DNA of 64,000 bases from an uncultured Chryseobacterium sp. (lineage in GTDB: Bacteria > Bacteroidota > Bacteroidia > Flavobacteriales > Weeksellaceae). Shown here piece by piece: positions 55,278-62,909 of this stretch (its first letter is position 1; each line of letters starts with the position of its first letter). Made by a program: the position numbers and the translations under genes. The DNA lies in the NCBI GenBank assembly GCA_913778085.1, contig CAJYXJ010000040.1, positions 62,001-126,000 on the forward strand. Reading direction: 5' to 3'. A model generated the notes under the pieces. It was not told the DNA's origin. It searched no databases and was given only the letters and a program-made list of their open reading frames with translations.

Positions 55278-55323
55278 TTATGACATACATCATAAAATTC
55301 AGACATAATCCTTTATACCTTTG
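55278..55323 (+). promoter_or_regulatory. Crp/Fnr box and -7 element (short-transcript promoter)
   Basis: TTATGA-CATACA-TCATAA (55278-55295) is a perfect dyad with the 6-base spacer of Crp/Fnr sites. TACCTTTG (55316-55323) fits TAnnTTTG. The gap is 20 bases, which puts the dyad centre near -42, the class II activator position. The same geometry occurs at 58777-58822 and 60886-60931. Confidence 0.7.
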
Positions 55324-55328
55324 AGATA

Positions 55329-55394
55329 CATCCTTATTCAATTTTTGCACTTATTCTCACTTTAGCCCCTCCTTTCCGCGAGGGGCTTTTATTT
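55329..55394 (+). ncRNA. Candidate small RNA under a Crp/Fnr box
   Basis: From the predicted start (~6 bases after the TACCTTTG element) to the T run at 55390-55394 the transcript would be about 65 nt, with no ORF. It has a pyrimidine-rich single-stranded 5' part (TTATTCAATTTTTGCACTTATTCTC) and ends in a terminator hairpin. A separate promoter for the downstream genes lies beyond it, so it is either an sRNA or an attenuated leader. Confidence 0.4.
55364..55394 (+). terminator. Terminator inside the regulatory region
   Basis: AGCCCCTC (55364-55371) pairs with GAGGGGCT (55380-55387), loop CTTTCCGC, followed by TTTATTT. It separates the upstream promoter from the lipoprotein gene. Confidence 0.85.
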
Positions 55395-55402
55395 CGTGAA
55401 TA

Positions 55403-55448
55403 TTGTGACCCCGTCATAAAACTTTATAATTATTCATTATTAAGTTTG
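55403..55448 (+). promoter_or_regulatory. Promoter of the lipoprotein-cyanophycinase operon with variant box
   Basis: TAAGTTTG (55441-55448) fits TAnnTTTG and is 23 bases before the ATG. TTGTGA-N5-TCATAA (55403-55419) resembles the Crp/Fnr box but with a 5-base spacer, ending 21 bases from the -7 element. It may be a weaker site for the same regulators, or chance. Confidence 0.45.
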
Positions 55449-55471
55449 AGGCAGTCAAATCATTTCATATC

Positions 55472-55672
55472 ATGAAAAAAACCATACTAACAGCATTCCT
55501 GCTGTATACTTTAGCGGCATGTACAAAATCTGAAACCCAGTATACGGAGCAGCAAAACAAAAGAGAAACGGTAAACAACAAAGAATCCGACACCATCCGG
55601 ACCCTGAACGAAGTTTCCGACACGGCTGCTACAGAACAGCACCCTAATAAGCTAAAGACCGATAACGATTAA
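55472..55672 (+). CDS. Short lipoprotein
   Basis: A 66-residue protein with signal peptide and lipobox (LLYTLAAC, Cys ~17). The mature part is hydrophilic and probably disordered (ETQYTEQQNKRETVNN, then EHPNKLKTDND type). No family recognised. The stop is only 15 bases before the first cyanophycinase-like gene, so it is the first gene of that operon. Confidence 0.7.
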   Translation: MKKTILTAFLLYTLAACTKSETQYTEQQNKRETVNNKESDTIRTLNEVSDTAATEQHPNKLKTDND

Positions 55673-55687
55673 ATTGCCGTTTTATTT

Positions 55688-56515
55688 ATGACCCCACAAG
55701 GCAGATTAATTATTATTGGCGGCAATGCGGCAGCTACTCACGAAACAGATCAGGAAATTCCGAAAACATCGTTCCCGGCTTTTGAAATTTTCGGCTTGCT
55801 GCATGATCAGAAAAACGATCGTATCGAAATCATAACGGCATCTTCCGATATGGATGAGCAGACTTCCGCAAAGTATTCGGCGGCATTGCAGCCGCAGGGA
55901 TATACCAACTTCGGTTTTATCCACCTTAAAAACAACCGGGAAGATTATCACCCCCGCATCCTGGCGGCAAAGATTGTTTTCTTTATTGACGACACCCTGA
56001 ACCACTGTGAAACCTTAAAAAATTCATCGCTTACAAAACTGATCTATAAAAAATACCTGCTTGAGGAGGAATTTACAATTGTGGGCATCAATACGGGAGG
56101 TATGTTTATTTCCGGTCAGTTCCTGAACGAAAAGGAGATCCATCCGGGTTTAGGGTTCATTAATAATTGTATCATCTATACCAAATTCAGGCACGGAAGG
56201 CGGTTTAAAAACCTGGTAAAAGCCGTTATTTCTCATCGTGAGTGCCTCGGAATCGGACTGAATGAAGGGATGGCCCTGGTAATCGAAAAAGGATACAAGG
56301 CACAATGCATCAGAAACAGCTTTATGATTGTTGTAAATGCCAAAAACGTAAGAAGAAAAAAACCGAGAAAGGGATTCTCCGTCTATGCAAAAAACCTGAA
56401 AGGGCATATCCTGACCGCCGGTTCTGCACTTAACCTGATTAGCGGGGATCTGATTAAGGAAATGCCATCCGATTACAATTTAAATTTCACCACAGAAATA
56501 CCAGACAATAATTAA
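55688..56515 (+). CDS. Cyanophycinase-like pseudoenzyme (peptidase S51 fold)
   Basis: A 275-residue homologue of the following gene. The fold is conserved (GRLIIIGGNAA at the N terminus, LGFINNCIIYTKFRHGRRFKNLVKAV), but the catalytic serine motif (GTSAGAM in active members) reads GINTGGMF (about residue 135). The FFTGGDQ loop is FFIDDTL, and DTHF has become YTKF. It is therefore unlikely to hydrolyse anything and may bind a ligand or form a hetero-oligomer with its neighbour. The ORF is intact, so it is kept under selection. Ends 11 bases before the active copy. Confidence 0.85.
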   Translation: MTPQGRLIIIGGNAAATHETDQEIPKTSFPAFEIFGLLHDQKNDRIEIITASSDMDEQTSAKYSAALQPQGYTNFGFIHLKNNREDYHPRILAAKIVFFIDDTLNHCETLKNSSLTKLIYKKYLLEEEFTIVGINTGGMFISGQFLNEKEIHPGLGFINNCIIYTKFRHGRRFKNLVKAVISHRECLGIGLNEGMALVIEKGYKAQCIRNSFMIVVNAKNVRRKKPRKGFSVYAKNLKGHILTAGSALNLISGDLIKEMPSDYNLNFTTEIPDNN

Positions 56516-56526
56516 AAATAGAAACT

Positions 56527-57375
56527 ATGATACCGAAAGGACGGCTGCTGATTATCGGCGGTAAAGAAAACAAAGGCGAAGACCACTCCGAAATGGAGAA
56601 AGAAAACAATAATTTCTCTCCCAAGGAAATCCTGAAGTTGCTGGCAGAATCCAAAGACGACCCCATCGAGGTGATTACCACAGCAAGCTCCGAGCCGGAA
56701 GACATGAGGAAAACCTACACGAAAGTATTTAATGAAATCGGCTACACGAATTTTGATTTCCTTGATATCTGTGACGACCAGGTACACTCGGATTTTCATC
56801 TCAAACGGGTGGAAGCTGCCAAAACGGTATTTTTCACCGGAGGCGACCAGAGCAAAATATGCGGAAGTCTGAACCAGTCTGTCCTTACCGATCTCCTGAA
56901 AAGAAAATATCAGGAAGAAGACGGCTTTATGATCGCGGGAACCAGTGCGGGTGCCATGTGTATGCCTAAAATAGTTATTCTGGAAGCGGTAAACGGTGAG
57001 GCCATGCTAGAACATGATATCGAACTGGATACAGGCCTTGGATTTATAGAAAGCTGCATTATCGATACGCACTTTATTCACCGGGCAAGGTTTGGGAGGC
57101 TTGCGCATGCCGTAATTCTTCATCAGGAATGCTGGGGAATTGGTTTAGGGGAAGATACGGCCTTATTGATCGAAGAAGGCTGTAAGGCAACCTGCCGCGG
57201 GTCCGGAATGGCCTGGATTATCAATGCCCGGAATATCGGGCAGACCAATACCCGTACCGTAAAAAAAGGAGCTCCAATTTATGCCGAAAACCTGAAAATC
57301 CATATCCTGACCGACAACTGTAAGATCGATTTCAATTATGATACGTTTGAAGGTACAGGCTCCGGTAAACAATAA
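56527..57375 (+). CDS. Cyanophycinase-like peptidase S51
   Basis: A 282-residue member of the S51 family (cyanophycinase, dipeptidase E). Motifs: FFTGGDQSKI, nucleophile elbow AGTSAGAMCM (Ser about residue 140), LGFIESCIIDTHFIHRARFGRLAHAVI and GIGLGEDTALLIEEG. Cyanophycinase cuts beta-Asp-Arg polymer into dipeptides. Whether this cell makes cyanophycin is unknown: no cphA synthetase or isoaspartyl peptidase is in the window. Another acidic-peptide substrate is possible. Second of a tandem pair; followed by a terminator shared with the opposite strand. Confidence 0.9.
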   Translation: MIPKGRLLIIGGKENKGEDHSEMEKENNNFSPKEILKLLAESKDDPIEVITTASSEPEDMRKTYTKVFNEIGYTNFDFLDICDDQVHSDFHLKRVEAAKTVFFTGGDQSKICGSLNQSVLTDLLKRKYQEEDGFMIAGTSAGAMCMPKIVILEAVNGEAMLEHDIELDTGLGFIESCIIDTHFIHRARFGRLAHAVILHQECWGIGLGEDTALLIEEGCKATCRGSGMAWIINARNIGQTNTRTVKKGAPIYAENLKIHILTDNCKIDFNYDTFEGTGSGKQ

Positions 57376-57378
57376 CGA

Positions 57379-57408
57379 AAAAGGAAACCCAAAATCAGGT
57401 TTCCTTTT
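57379..57408. terminator. Bidirectional terminator between convergent genes
   Basis: AAAAGGAAACC and GGTTTCCTTTT form an 11-bp stem around CAAAATCA, with T on both strands. It lies between the cyanophycinase-like gene and the ferritin-like gene. Confidence 0.85.
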
Positions 57409-57429
57409 ATTATGATGATTGCGTTCTTT

Positions 57430-58041
57430 CTATAATGCCTTGCTGTTAAGGTTGGTATCAGCCACTTTCGTTAAAAGCTCATCGCACCTTTTTTCTTCTT
57501 CCAATGTACTTAGAAGGAGCTTCAGGCAATCGTCTTCTTTCAATACTTTTGCAAAAGCAGCTAATGTTCCGTAGGTGGCGATTTCATAATGCTCTACTTT
57601 TTGTGCAGCGGCAATAATTCCGGCATCCCTTACCGTTCCCGGCTCCGTTTCTTCCATGATGCTTTTGCCTTCATCCAATAGTCCCTGCATGGCATCACAT
57701 TTCTTGGCCTGCGCTTTTTTACCTAAGGCTTTGAAACATGCTTCAAGCCTGTCGATCTGTTCTTCCGTTTCAGTAATATGATTGTCGATTGCTTTTTTAA
57801 GCTTTTCGTCAGTTGCATTCTTCATCATTGTAGGTAATGCCTTTAATAAGGCTTTCTCTGCCCAGTATATATCTTTAAGAGAATCTTCAAAGAGGTCTTT
57901 CAGTTCTTTTGCTGCATCTTTCTTTGCCGGAGTTTTTGTAGCAGAAGTTTTAGCTGTTGCTTTAGCCGGTGACTTGGATGTCGCTTTGGTAGCCGTGGAT
58001 TTCTTGGCAGGTGCTTTCTTAGTGGCTGTTTTGGTTTCCAT
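57430..58041 (-). CDS. YciE/YciF-type ferritin-like protein with histone-like tail
   Basis: A 203-residue protein. The first ~42 residues are an AKP/KTA-rich tail (TKKAPAKKSTATK, then KATAKTSATKTPAKK) like eukaryotic histone H1 or HU extensions, likely to bind DNA. Residues ~45-195 are the YciE/YciF (DUF892) four-helix ferritin-like domain with the usual Glu/His pattern (YWAEKALLKALPTM, AQKVEHYEIATYGTL, LEEEKRCDELL). Family members are linked to stress. The tail is a plausible means of protecting DNA. Gene alone; its promoter is not clear. Confidence 0.9.
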   Translation of the reverse strand: METKTATKKAPAKKSTATKATSKSPAKATAKTSATKTPAKKDAAKELKDLFEDSLKDIYWAEKALLKALPTMMKNATDEKLKKAIDNHITETEEQIDRLEACFKALGKKAQAKKCDAMQGLLDEGKSIMEETEPGTVRDAGIIAAAQKVEHYEIATYGTLAAFAKVLKEDDCLKLLLSTLEEEKRCDELLTKVADTNLNSKAL

Positions 58042-58127
58042 AATATAAATATTTTAGTGTTTGGTTTTGGTAAATCTGCAACTATAAGACCATTTTTACC
58101 TGAACTGCCGAACTGTGGTATCTAAAA

Positions 58128-58724
58128 CTAAACATACACCTTCCTGTTGATGATTTTCAGATAATTCTCTTTTTCCAGCTGTTTTACGGCCCTTACCACC
58201 GTTTCTACCCTCAGGGCGGTAATGGAAGCGATCTGCTGCCGGGTAAGCGGCACCTCATAGGAAAACTTGCTCTGGTCTTCCCTGAAACTTTTATGGTAAT
58301 CAAGCATTCCTTTGATCCTTGTCACCGGACGCAATGAGGAATTGTTTTCCAGCATAATGTATTTGTAATACAGCCTTTCAGATAAAAACTTATTGATGTC
58401 CCTTGAAATCTGCGGATTCTCGTCAAGCAGTTTAATAAAGTCGCTTTTCGGAAGCTTAAGAATGGTGCATTCTTCAAACGTTATCGCATTTACAGGATAC
58501 GTCTGATCGATGAATAAAAGAAGCTCGCAGACACTGAGCCCTGGTTCCAGAATAGCCAGAATAAGCTCTTTGCCTTCCTCATTGTAATGGTTCAGCTTTA
58601 TTCTCCCTTTAACCACCTGATAATAGTATTTGGGAGTTTCACCTTCCCGGAAAATAATATGAGAACGCTGAAGCGTTTCCTGCTCGGCTCCGTAAGCTTG
58701 TAAAAGTTCTTCTGATATCAGCAT
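58128..58724 (-). CDS. Crp/Fnr-family regulator, paralogue 2
   Basis: A 198-residue regulator of the same type as paralogue 1: cNMP-like beta-roll then winged helix (LTRQQIASITALRVETVVRAVKQL). The phosphate-binding Arg is missing here too (VCELLLFIDQTYPVNAIT). ATG at 58724 is used; the further 17 codons upstream (MKIPASMSRIQ) are not in paralogue 1. A perfect TTATGA-N6-TCATAA box lies 80-98 bases upstream, and its geometry points to this gene, suggesting autoregulation. Confidence 0.93.
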   Translation of the reverse strand: MLISEELLQAYGAEQETLQRSHIIFREGETPKYYYQVVKGRIKLNHYNEEGKELILAILEPGLSVCELLLFIDQTYPVNAITFEECTILKLPKSDFIKLLDENPQISRDINKFLSERLYYKYIMLENNSSLRPVTRIKGMLDYHKSFREDQSKFSYEVPLTRQQIASITALRVETVVRAVKQLEKENYLKIINRKVYV

Positions 58725-58776
58725 ATATAAGGGTTTTAAAGATTGGATCCGCGACATTGAAGCCGGAATTTTCAAA

Positions 58777-58822
58777 TAAAATTAGAGGTAAAAAAACGGC
58801 AGTGTTATGATTGAAATCATAA
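58777..58822 (-). promoter_or_regulatory. Crp/Fnr box upstream of Crp/Fnr gene 2
   Basis: TTATGA-TTGAAA-TCATAA (58805-58822) is a perfect dyad. On the - strand TAATTTTA (58784 down to 58777; one mismatch to TAnnTTTG) starts exactly 20 bases after it, the same gap as at 55278. On the + strand a TAATTTG (58848) faces the orphan sdhB-type gene at a less fitting distance. Either or both may be controlled. Confidence 0.6.
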
Positions 58823-58954
58823 AGCAAATTCCTTGCCCTTACGTCCGTAATTTGTCGTATTGCGTAAATTAACTTTATTGTCAGAATATGAGACGGCTCA
58901 TAAAATCATCTGCTTTTTTAACCGTATTTTTAAATCAACCAATCAAAATATGCT

Positions 58955-59723
58955 ATGACTATACGAAAGAATTTAAATCTGACTTTAAAAATCTGGCGGC
59001 AGAAAAAACAGGAAAACAAAAGGGCAGTTTGAAATCTATAAAGTTTCGGATATTTCTACCGATGTTTCTTTCCTGGAAATGCTGGATATTCTCAACGAAC
59101 AACTGATTAGCGAAGACAGGGAGCCGGTGGCCTTCGACCACGACTGCCGGGAAGGCATCTGCGGGATGTGTTCCTTATATATCAATGGCAGAGCCCACGG
59201 CCCGGATACGGGAATTACCACCTGCCAGCTTCACATGCGGATGTTCAGCGATGGGGAAACCATTGTGATCGAACCGTGGCGAAGCGTAGCCTTTCCGGTT
59301 ATCAAAGACCTGATTACCGACCGGAGTACCTTCGACCGGATTATGGCCGCCGGCGGATTTATTTCGATAAACACGTCAGGCAATACACTGGACGCTAATG
59401 CCATCCCGGTGCCTAAAGAAGATGCCGATAAAGCCATGGATGCCTCTTCCTGCATCAGCTGCGGTGCCTGTGTAGCCTGTTGCCCGAACGGGGCAGCCAT
59501 GCTTTTCGTAGGCGCCAAAGTCTCTCATTTTGCCCTGCTTCCGCAAGGAAAGGTAGAAGCCAAAAGAAGGGTGCTGAATATGGTACAGGCGATGGATGAA
59601 GAAGGCTTCGGCAACTGTTCGGTGATCGGCGCCTGCGAAGTGGAATGCCCGAAAAAAATTTCCCTCGACAACATTACGCGGATGAACAGGGAATATATGG
59701 CTGCCTGGCTCGATACGAAGTAA
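58955..59723 (+). pseudogene. sdhB: Orphan succinate dehydrogenase/fumarate reductase Fe-S subunit, frameshifted
   Basis: Read across one frameshift, this is a full-length (~255-residue) SdhB/FrdB. Frame 1: [22 protein letters not shown]. After AAAA at 59018-59021 the frame changes and continues [21 protein letters not shown] to the end, with the [2Fe-2S] cluster ligands ([11 protein letters not shown]), [11 protein letters not shown] and GACEVECPK intact. Deleting one A would restore the protein. No sdhA or sdhC is adjacent, so it is an extra copy or a displaced gene. A translated product could start at a later codon, but would lack the first strands of the ferredoxin domain. Assembly error is possible. 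Confidence 0.85.
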
Positions 59724-60260
59724 AGGATTGCCACAAACGATTCAATATTCGGAAGAAAAGCCTGATGCCACATCAACCTCGGCGAAAAGTTCATAGCCAT
59801 CTCTCCGGAGGATTTTGGTAAGAGTGCGGCTGTTCCGCTGATAGCAATTAAGTAAAAAGTGATCACCTCTCCCGAACACAAGGAAGAGGTAATCTAAAAT
59901 ATCAACTACGAACTATTATTTTGGATCTGATGTTGAAAAAATCATCCGTTTCGGTTATATCTAACCCATCCTATAGATCTGATTAAATTTTTTAACCGCT
60001 TTCTGACCTGCGTATATAAAATATTACCAGTCTTTATTTTTTATCTTTTAAAGAATGAATTTTATTTGTGAAAAGAAGAAAAGCAAATTTATCCTGTTTA
60101 TCATCTATTTTTTATGACACCCATCATACCGGTAGAATTTTACCCTATTTTAAAGCGGTTTATTTGTTGCTGTTTCCTATCGATCCATTTTTTTAATAAA
60201 ACTCCTCAAAACCGAGGAGTTAAAGAAAAGTAAAATGGTCTGAAAAAATTTATAGGTCGT
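59724..60260. other. Intergenic region after the sdhB-type pseudogene
   Basis: No gene with support. One + frame around 59770-59853 reads a protein-like stretch (HINLGEKFIAISPEDFGK, then SAAVPLIAIK, stop) with no start, which may be a gene relic. A hairpin (60200-60221) ends the region. Much of 59900-60180 is A/T-rich and featureless. Confidence 0.35.
60200..60221 (-). terminator. Hairpin after the hypothetical gene at 60261
   Basis: AACTCCTC pairs with GAGGAGTT, loop AAAACC. On the - strand TTTTATTAAAAAA follows. The T run is short, so confidence is moderate. Confidence 0.55.
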
Positions 60261-60863
60261 TTAAAAATCCAGCAGTCCTGCGGCGAGGCTTTTCCAGTGT
60301 ATCTTACTAAATCCGAAAATTCCGCCGATGCCAATGAAGAAATTTCTTATTCTGTCTGAAAAACCGGTATTAAAGTTCGGCCTTTCATTTCTGCCGTAAA
60401 CCCCAACTTTTAATGTGTTGCCTTCTTTTGAGATCAGGAAGTTGGACGTGGCGGCAGCACTGTAAAAATGGGCAATGTTCCCTTGGAATTTGTTCGGTTC
60501 TTTGCAGGGCCTGCACATCATCAGGTATGATTTAACATTGCCGGCGTCTCGGTGTGACAGATTAACGATTTCCACCCAGTCGTAGCCTTTTCCATCACTG
60601 TTTGCGGGGCCGGGGATTTCTATTCTTATCAAATCGCCTTTTTTTGGCACCCGGTCTGCCGGTTTCCCCGAAGAATCGAAATGTCTGAAATCAGCTGATG
60701 CACCTCCTGCATACTCTTTCCATCGATTGATGGAAAAAAAACGCTGTTTGAGAATATCGAATTTCAAATCGATATCTGATTCGGTACACGTCCTGGTACT
60801 TTCACTGTCATGGAATCCGCCTTTCTTCTGAATGGAGACTCCCGGAATCTGCTTCGGCTTCAT
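60261..60863 (-). CDS. Hypothetical protein under a Crp/Fnr box
   Basis: A 200-residue protein with no signal peptide, rich in polar residues and with a Cys pair (MMCRPCKEPNK, ~120) and a Gly/Phe-rich C terminus (FIGIGGIFGFSKIHWKSL). The segment RVPKKGDLIRIEIPGPANSDGKGYDWVEI suggests a beta-rich fold. No family recognised. It has a well-formed promoter: box at 60914-60931 and TAAATTTG at 60886-60893, giving a start site ~17 bases before the ATG. It therefore belongs to the local Crp/Fnr regulon. Confidence 0.7.
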   Translation of the reverse strand: MKPKQIPGVSIQKKGGFHDSESTRTCTESDIDLKFDILKQRFFSINRWKEYAGGASADFRHFDSSGKPADRVPKKGDLIRIEIPGPANSDGKGYDWVEIVNLSHRDAGNVKSYLMMCRPCKEPNKFQGNIAHFYSAAATSNFLISKEGNTLKVGVYGRNERPNFNTGFSDRIRNFFIGIGGIFGFSKIHWKSLAAGLLDF

Positions 60864-61446
60864 AATCTTTTCGTTGTGATGCTTACAAATTTAGAATCCG
60901 TTATCGGAAATTATTATGAGCAGGATCACAATAAGCGGTATAAATCTGCCTTCTTGATTGTAATCATAATTTTTCCCGGTATTAATCACGAATTTCGGGT
61001 TACGGATTCACAAAAAACTTTCCGTCAGCCTAATCTATCATGGAAGGAATGAAACATTTATGAGTATGAAAAAGATTTTTTCTGACAGGCTTGCCCATCA
61101 GAGCGTGCTTTTCGGTAAATGCCGGAGCTTTTACCGGCAGGACTATTCCGGTCGAGATCGGAGCCTATCCTTTATGTTTAGATAAAGATCCGGGCGCCGA
61201 CTATTATCCCTGTTATTTTTATGTTTTGTTATTAAAAAATTTCGAGCATAGAGATTTCAATTTATTCAGATGAAACGATTCATCGGATTATGATGAAGAT
61301 AAAGCTTATCAACAGGTTAAAACGATGGCCGTTTTGCCCGCAGGAACTTATTGAGAATCGGATGAACATTAATAACCACATACCCCGGAGAATGTTTTAT
61401 AAAAAGCATTTCCCGGATTTTTACGTATCAACCAAAAATATTAATT
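60864..61446. other. Intergenic region between hypothetical gene and cinA-type gene
   Basis: Apart from the Crp/Fnr box and promoter (60886-60931), it contains TTGAT-N4-ATCAT at 60954-60967, one base off the classical FNR box, without a -7 element at the right distance. Several short open frames in 61060-61440 overlap each other and show no family; none is supported. Confidence 0.4.
60886..60931 (-). promoter_or_regulatory. Crp/Fnr box and -7 element of the hypothetical gene
   Basis: TTATGA-GCAGGA-TCACAA (60914-60931) has one mismatch to a perfect dyad. On the - strand TAAATTTG (60893 down to 60886) fits TAnnTTTG and begins 20 bases after it. Same geometry as 55278-55323. Points to the gene at 60261-60863. 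Confidence 0.7.
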
Positions 61447-61962
61447 ATGAACCTCCAGAAAGATTTATTAGAATGTATCGGAAACTATCTGCAGGCATCC
61501 GAGGAAACCGTTGCTACCGCAGAAAGCGTTACTGCGGGGTTTTTACAGTTTTCTTTTTCACAGGTCAAGGATGCTTCACAAATTTTTAAAGGCGGAATCA
61601 CCGTCTATACCCTGGAAGAAAAAGTGAAGTTTTTGCAGGTCGACGAAAAGGAAGCAGAAGCCTGTGACTGTGTTTCGCAGAATATTTCAGATACCATGGC
61701 CCTGAATGTGGCAAAATCATTCGGTACCGACTGGGGATTGGCTATTACTGGCTATGCCACCCCGGTTGAGGAATCGGATTTTAAACTCTTTGCCTATTTC
61801 TCGTTCGCTTATCAGGGAGAAGTTGTCCTCTCCCGGAAAATGGATCTGAACTCCAGAAAAGACTCCATCAGCGCCCAGCTGTGCTACAGCGAATTTATGC
61901 TGGAATGCTTTAAGGTGGAAATAGAAAACCAGCAGATCCGGAAAGAAGAAGAGGAATTTTAA
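61447..61962 (+). CDS. CinA C-terminal domain (nicotinamide-nucleotide amidase) family
   Basis: A 171-residue cytoplasmic protein of the PncC/CinA_C family, which hydrolyses nicotinamide mononucleotide to nicotinate mononucleotide. Seen: VATAESVTAGFLQFSFSQV (the usual AES-x-TGG motif with Val and Ala variants), IFKGGITVYTLEEKVKFLQV, and AKSFGTDWGLAITGYATPV. The unusual residues in the first motif leave the activity open. Followed ~190 bases later by the dehydrogenase gene; not clearly an operon. Confidence 0.85.
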   Translation: MNLQKDLLECIGNYLQASEETVATAESVTAGFLQFSFSQVKDASQIFKGGITVYTLEEKVKFLQVDEKEAEACDCVSQNISDTMALNVAKSFGTDWGLAITGYATPVEESDFKLFAYFSFAYQGEVVLSRKMDLNSRKDSISAQLCYSEFMLECFKVEIENQQIRKEEEEF

Positions 61963-62155
61963 ACTAAATCAGGTTATCAGGCCGGGAAAGAGCCCGCATA
62001 CCGGAAGTTTTTCAGCAACGTTTATCAGCGGGACTGATTAAATCAATTTCTTATTTTGAATCCTCACCTTTATTAATCTATTAATAAATTAAATATCAGA
62101 CAATTATATTAAAAAAATACTAACAAACCATTATCAACACCACAAAATATTATCT

Positions 62156-62908
62156 ATGGAAAACCTACAGCTAAAGGACAAAAATGTGTTCATTACCGGA
62201 GCTGCCACGGGCATAGGAAAGGCTACGGCTTTACTTTTTGCCAGGGAAGGCGCTCATATTTCCTTTATTCATTACCATGACCAGGAAGATGCAGAAGCCA
62301 CAAAAAATGAAATTACGGCTTTAGGCAGAAAAGCTTTGTGCTTTGACGGAGATATCAACGATACGGAATTCTGTGAAGCAGCAGTAGCAAAAACCGTTTC
62401 GGAATTCGGGGGAATCGATATTCTGATCAACAATGCCGGAACCCAGTTTCCAACGGAAAGTATTACGGATCTTGAGGAAGAGAACGTAAGGAAAACCTTT
62501 AACTCCAATATCATCGGAATGATCCTGCTGACGAAAGCCGTATTTCCTTATCTGAAACAGGGCAGTTCAGTCATTAATACAACATCAGCAGTTGCTTATC
62601 TCGGGCATGAGGAGCTGGTGGATTATTCGGCAACGAAAGGCGCTATCGTTTCCTTTACACGATCACTTGCTTTACAGGCGAAATCCAAAGGAATCCGCGT
62701 GAACGCCATAGCGCCCGGGCCTGTAGCTACGTCGCTTACGGAAAAAACATTCGGGGAGGAAGAGGATGATTACAGCAAACCGCCCCTGGAGCGCAACGCT
62801 TCCCCGGAAGAAATTGCTTCATGTTTTTTATTTTTAGCAAGCGATGCCGCTGCGCAGATGACCGGGCAGGTGCTGCATCCGAACGGAGGATTAATTGTAA
62901 ACGGATAG
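62156..62908 (+). CDS. Short-chain dehydrogenase/reductase (glucose 1-dehydrogenase/YghA-like)
   Basis: A 250-residue classical SDR. Cofactor loop TGAATGIGKA (~residues 14-23), NNAGTQ motif, catalytic Ser in NTTSAV and Tyr-x3-Lys in VDYSATKGAIVSF, then IAPGPVATSLTEKTFGEE. Resembles the glucose 1-dehydrogenase/YghA branch often linked to stress. Cofactor choice (NAD or NADP) is not fixed by sequence here. The next gene starts 2 bases after its stop, so both are cotranscribed. Confidence 0.92.
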   Translation: MENLQLKDKNVFITGAATGIGKATALLFAREGAHISFIHYHDQEDAEATKNEITALGRKALCFDGDINDTEFCEAAVAKTVSEFGGIDILINNAGTQFPTESITDLEEENVRKTFNSNIIGMILLTKAVFPYLKQGSSVINTTSAVAYLGHEELVDYSATKGAIVSFTRSLALQAKSKGIRVNAIAPGPVATSLTEKTFGEEEDDYSKPPLERNASPEEIASCFLFLASDAAAQMTGQVLHPNGGLIVNG

Positions 62909-62909
62909 C

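Larger units (their letters stand above)
55129..55471. other. Regulatory region between Crp/Fnr gene 1 and the lipoprotein operon
   Basis: Holds two + strand promoters with dyads (55278-55323 and 55403-55448) and a terminator between them (55364-55394). No protein-coding gene. Confidence 0.6.

Noticed and set aside
59014-59030. Programmed frameshifting in the sdhB-type gene
   Set aside because: Restoring the frame needs the ribosome to skip one base. The A run is only four bases, too short for transcriptional slippage, and no classical slippery heptamer with a following structure is seen.
60954-60967. FNR-like box TTGAT-N4-ATCAT
   Set aside because: No TAnnTTTG element at the required distance on either side; chance is likely in an A/T-rich gap.
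61060-61440. Several short open frames between the hypothetical gene and the cinA-type gene
   Set aside because: They overlap in different frames, show no family or codon bias, and no RBS or promoter supports one of them.
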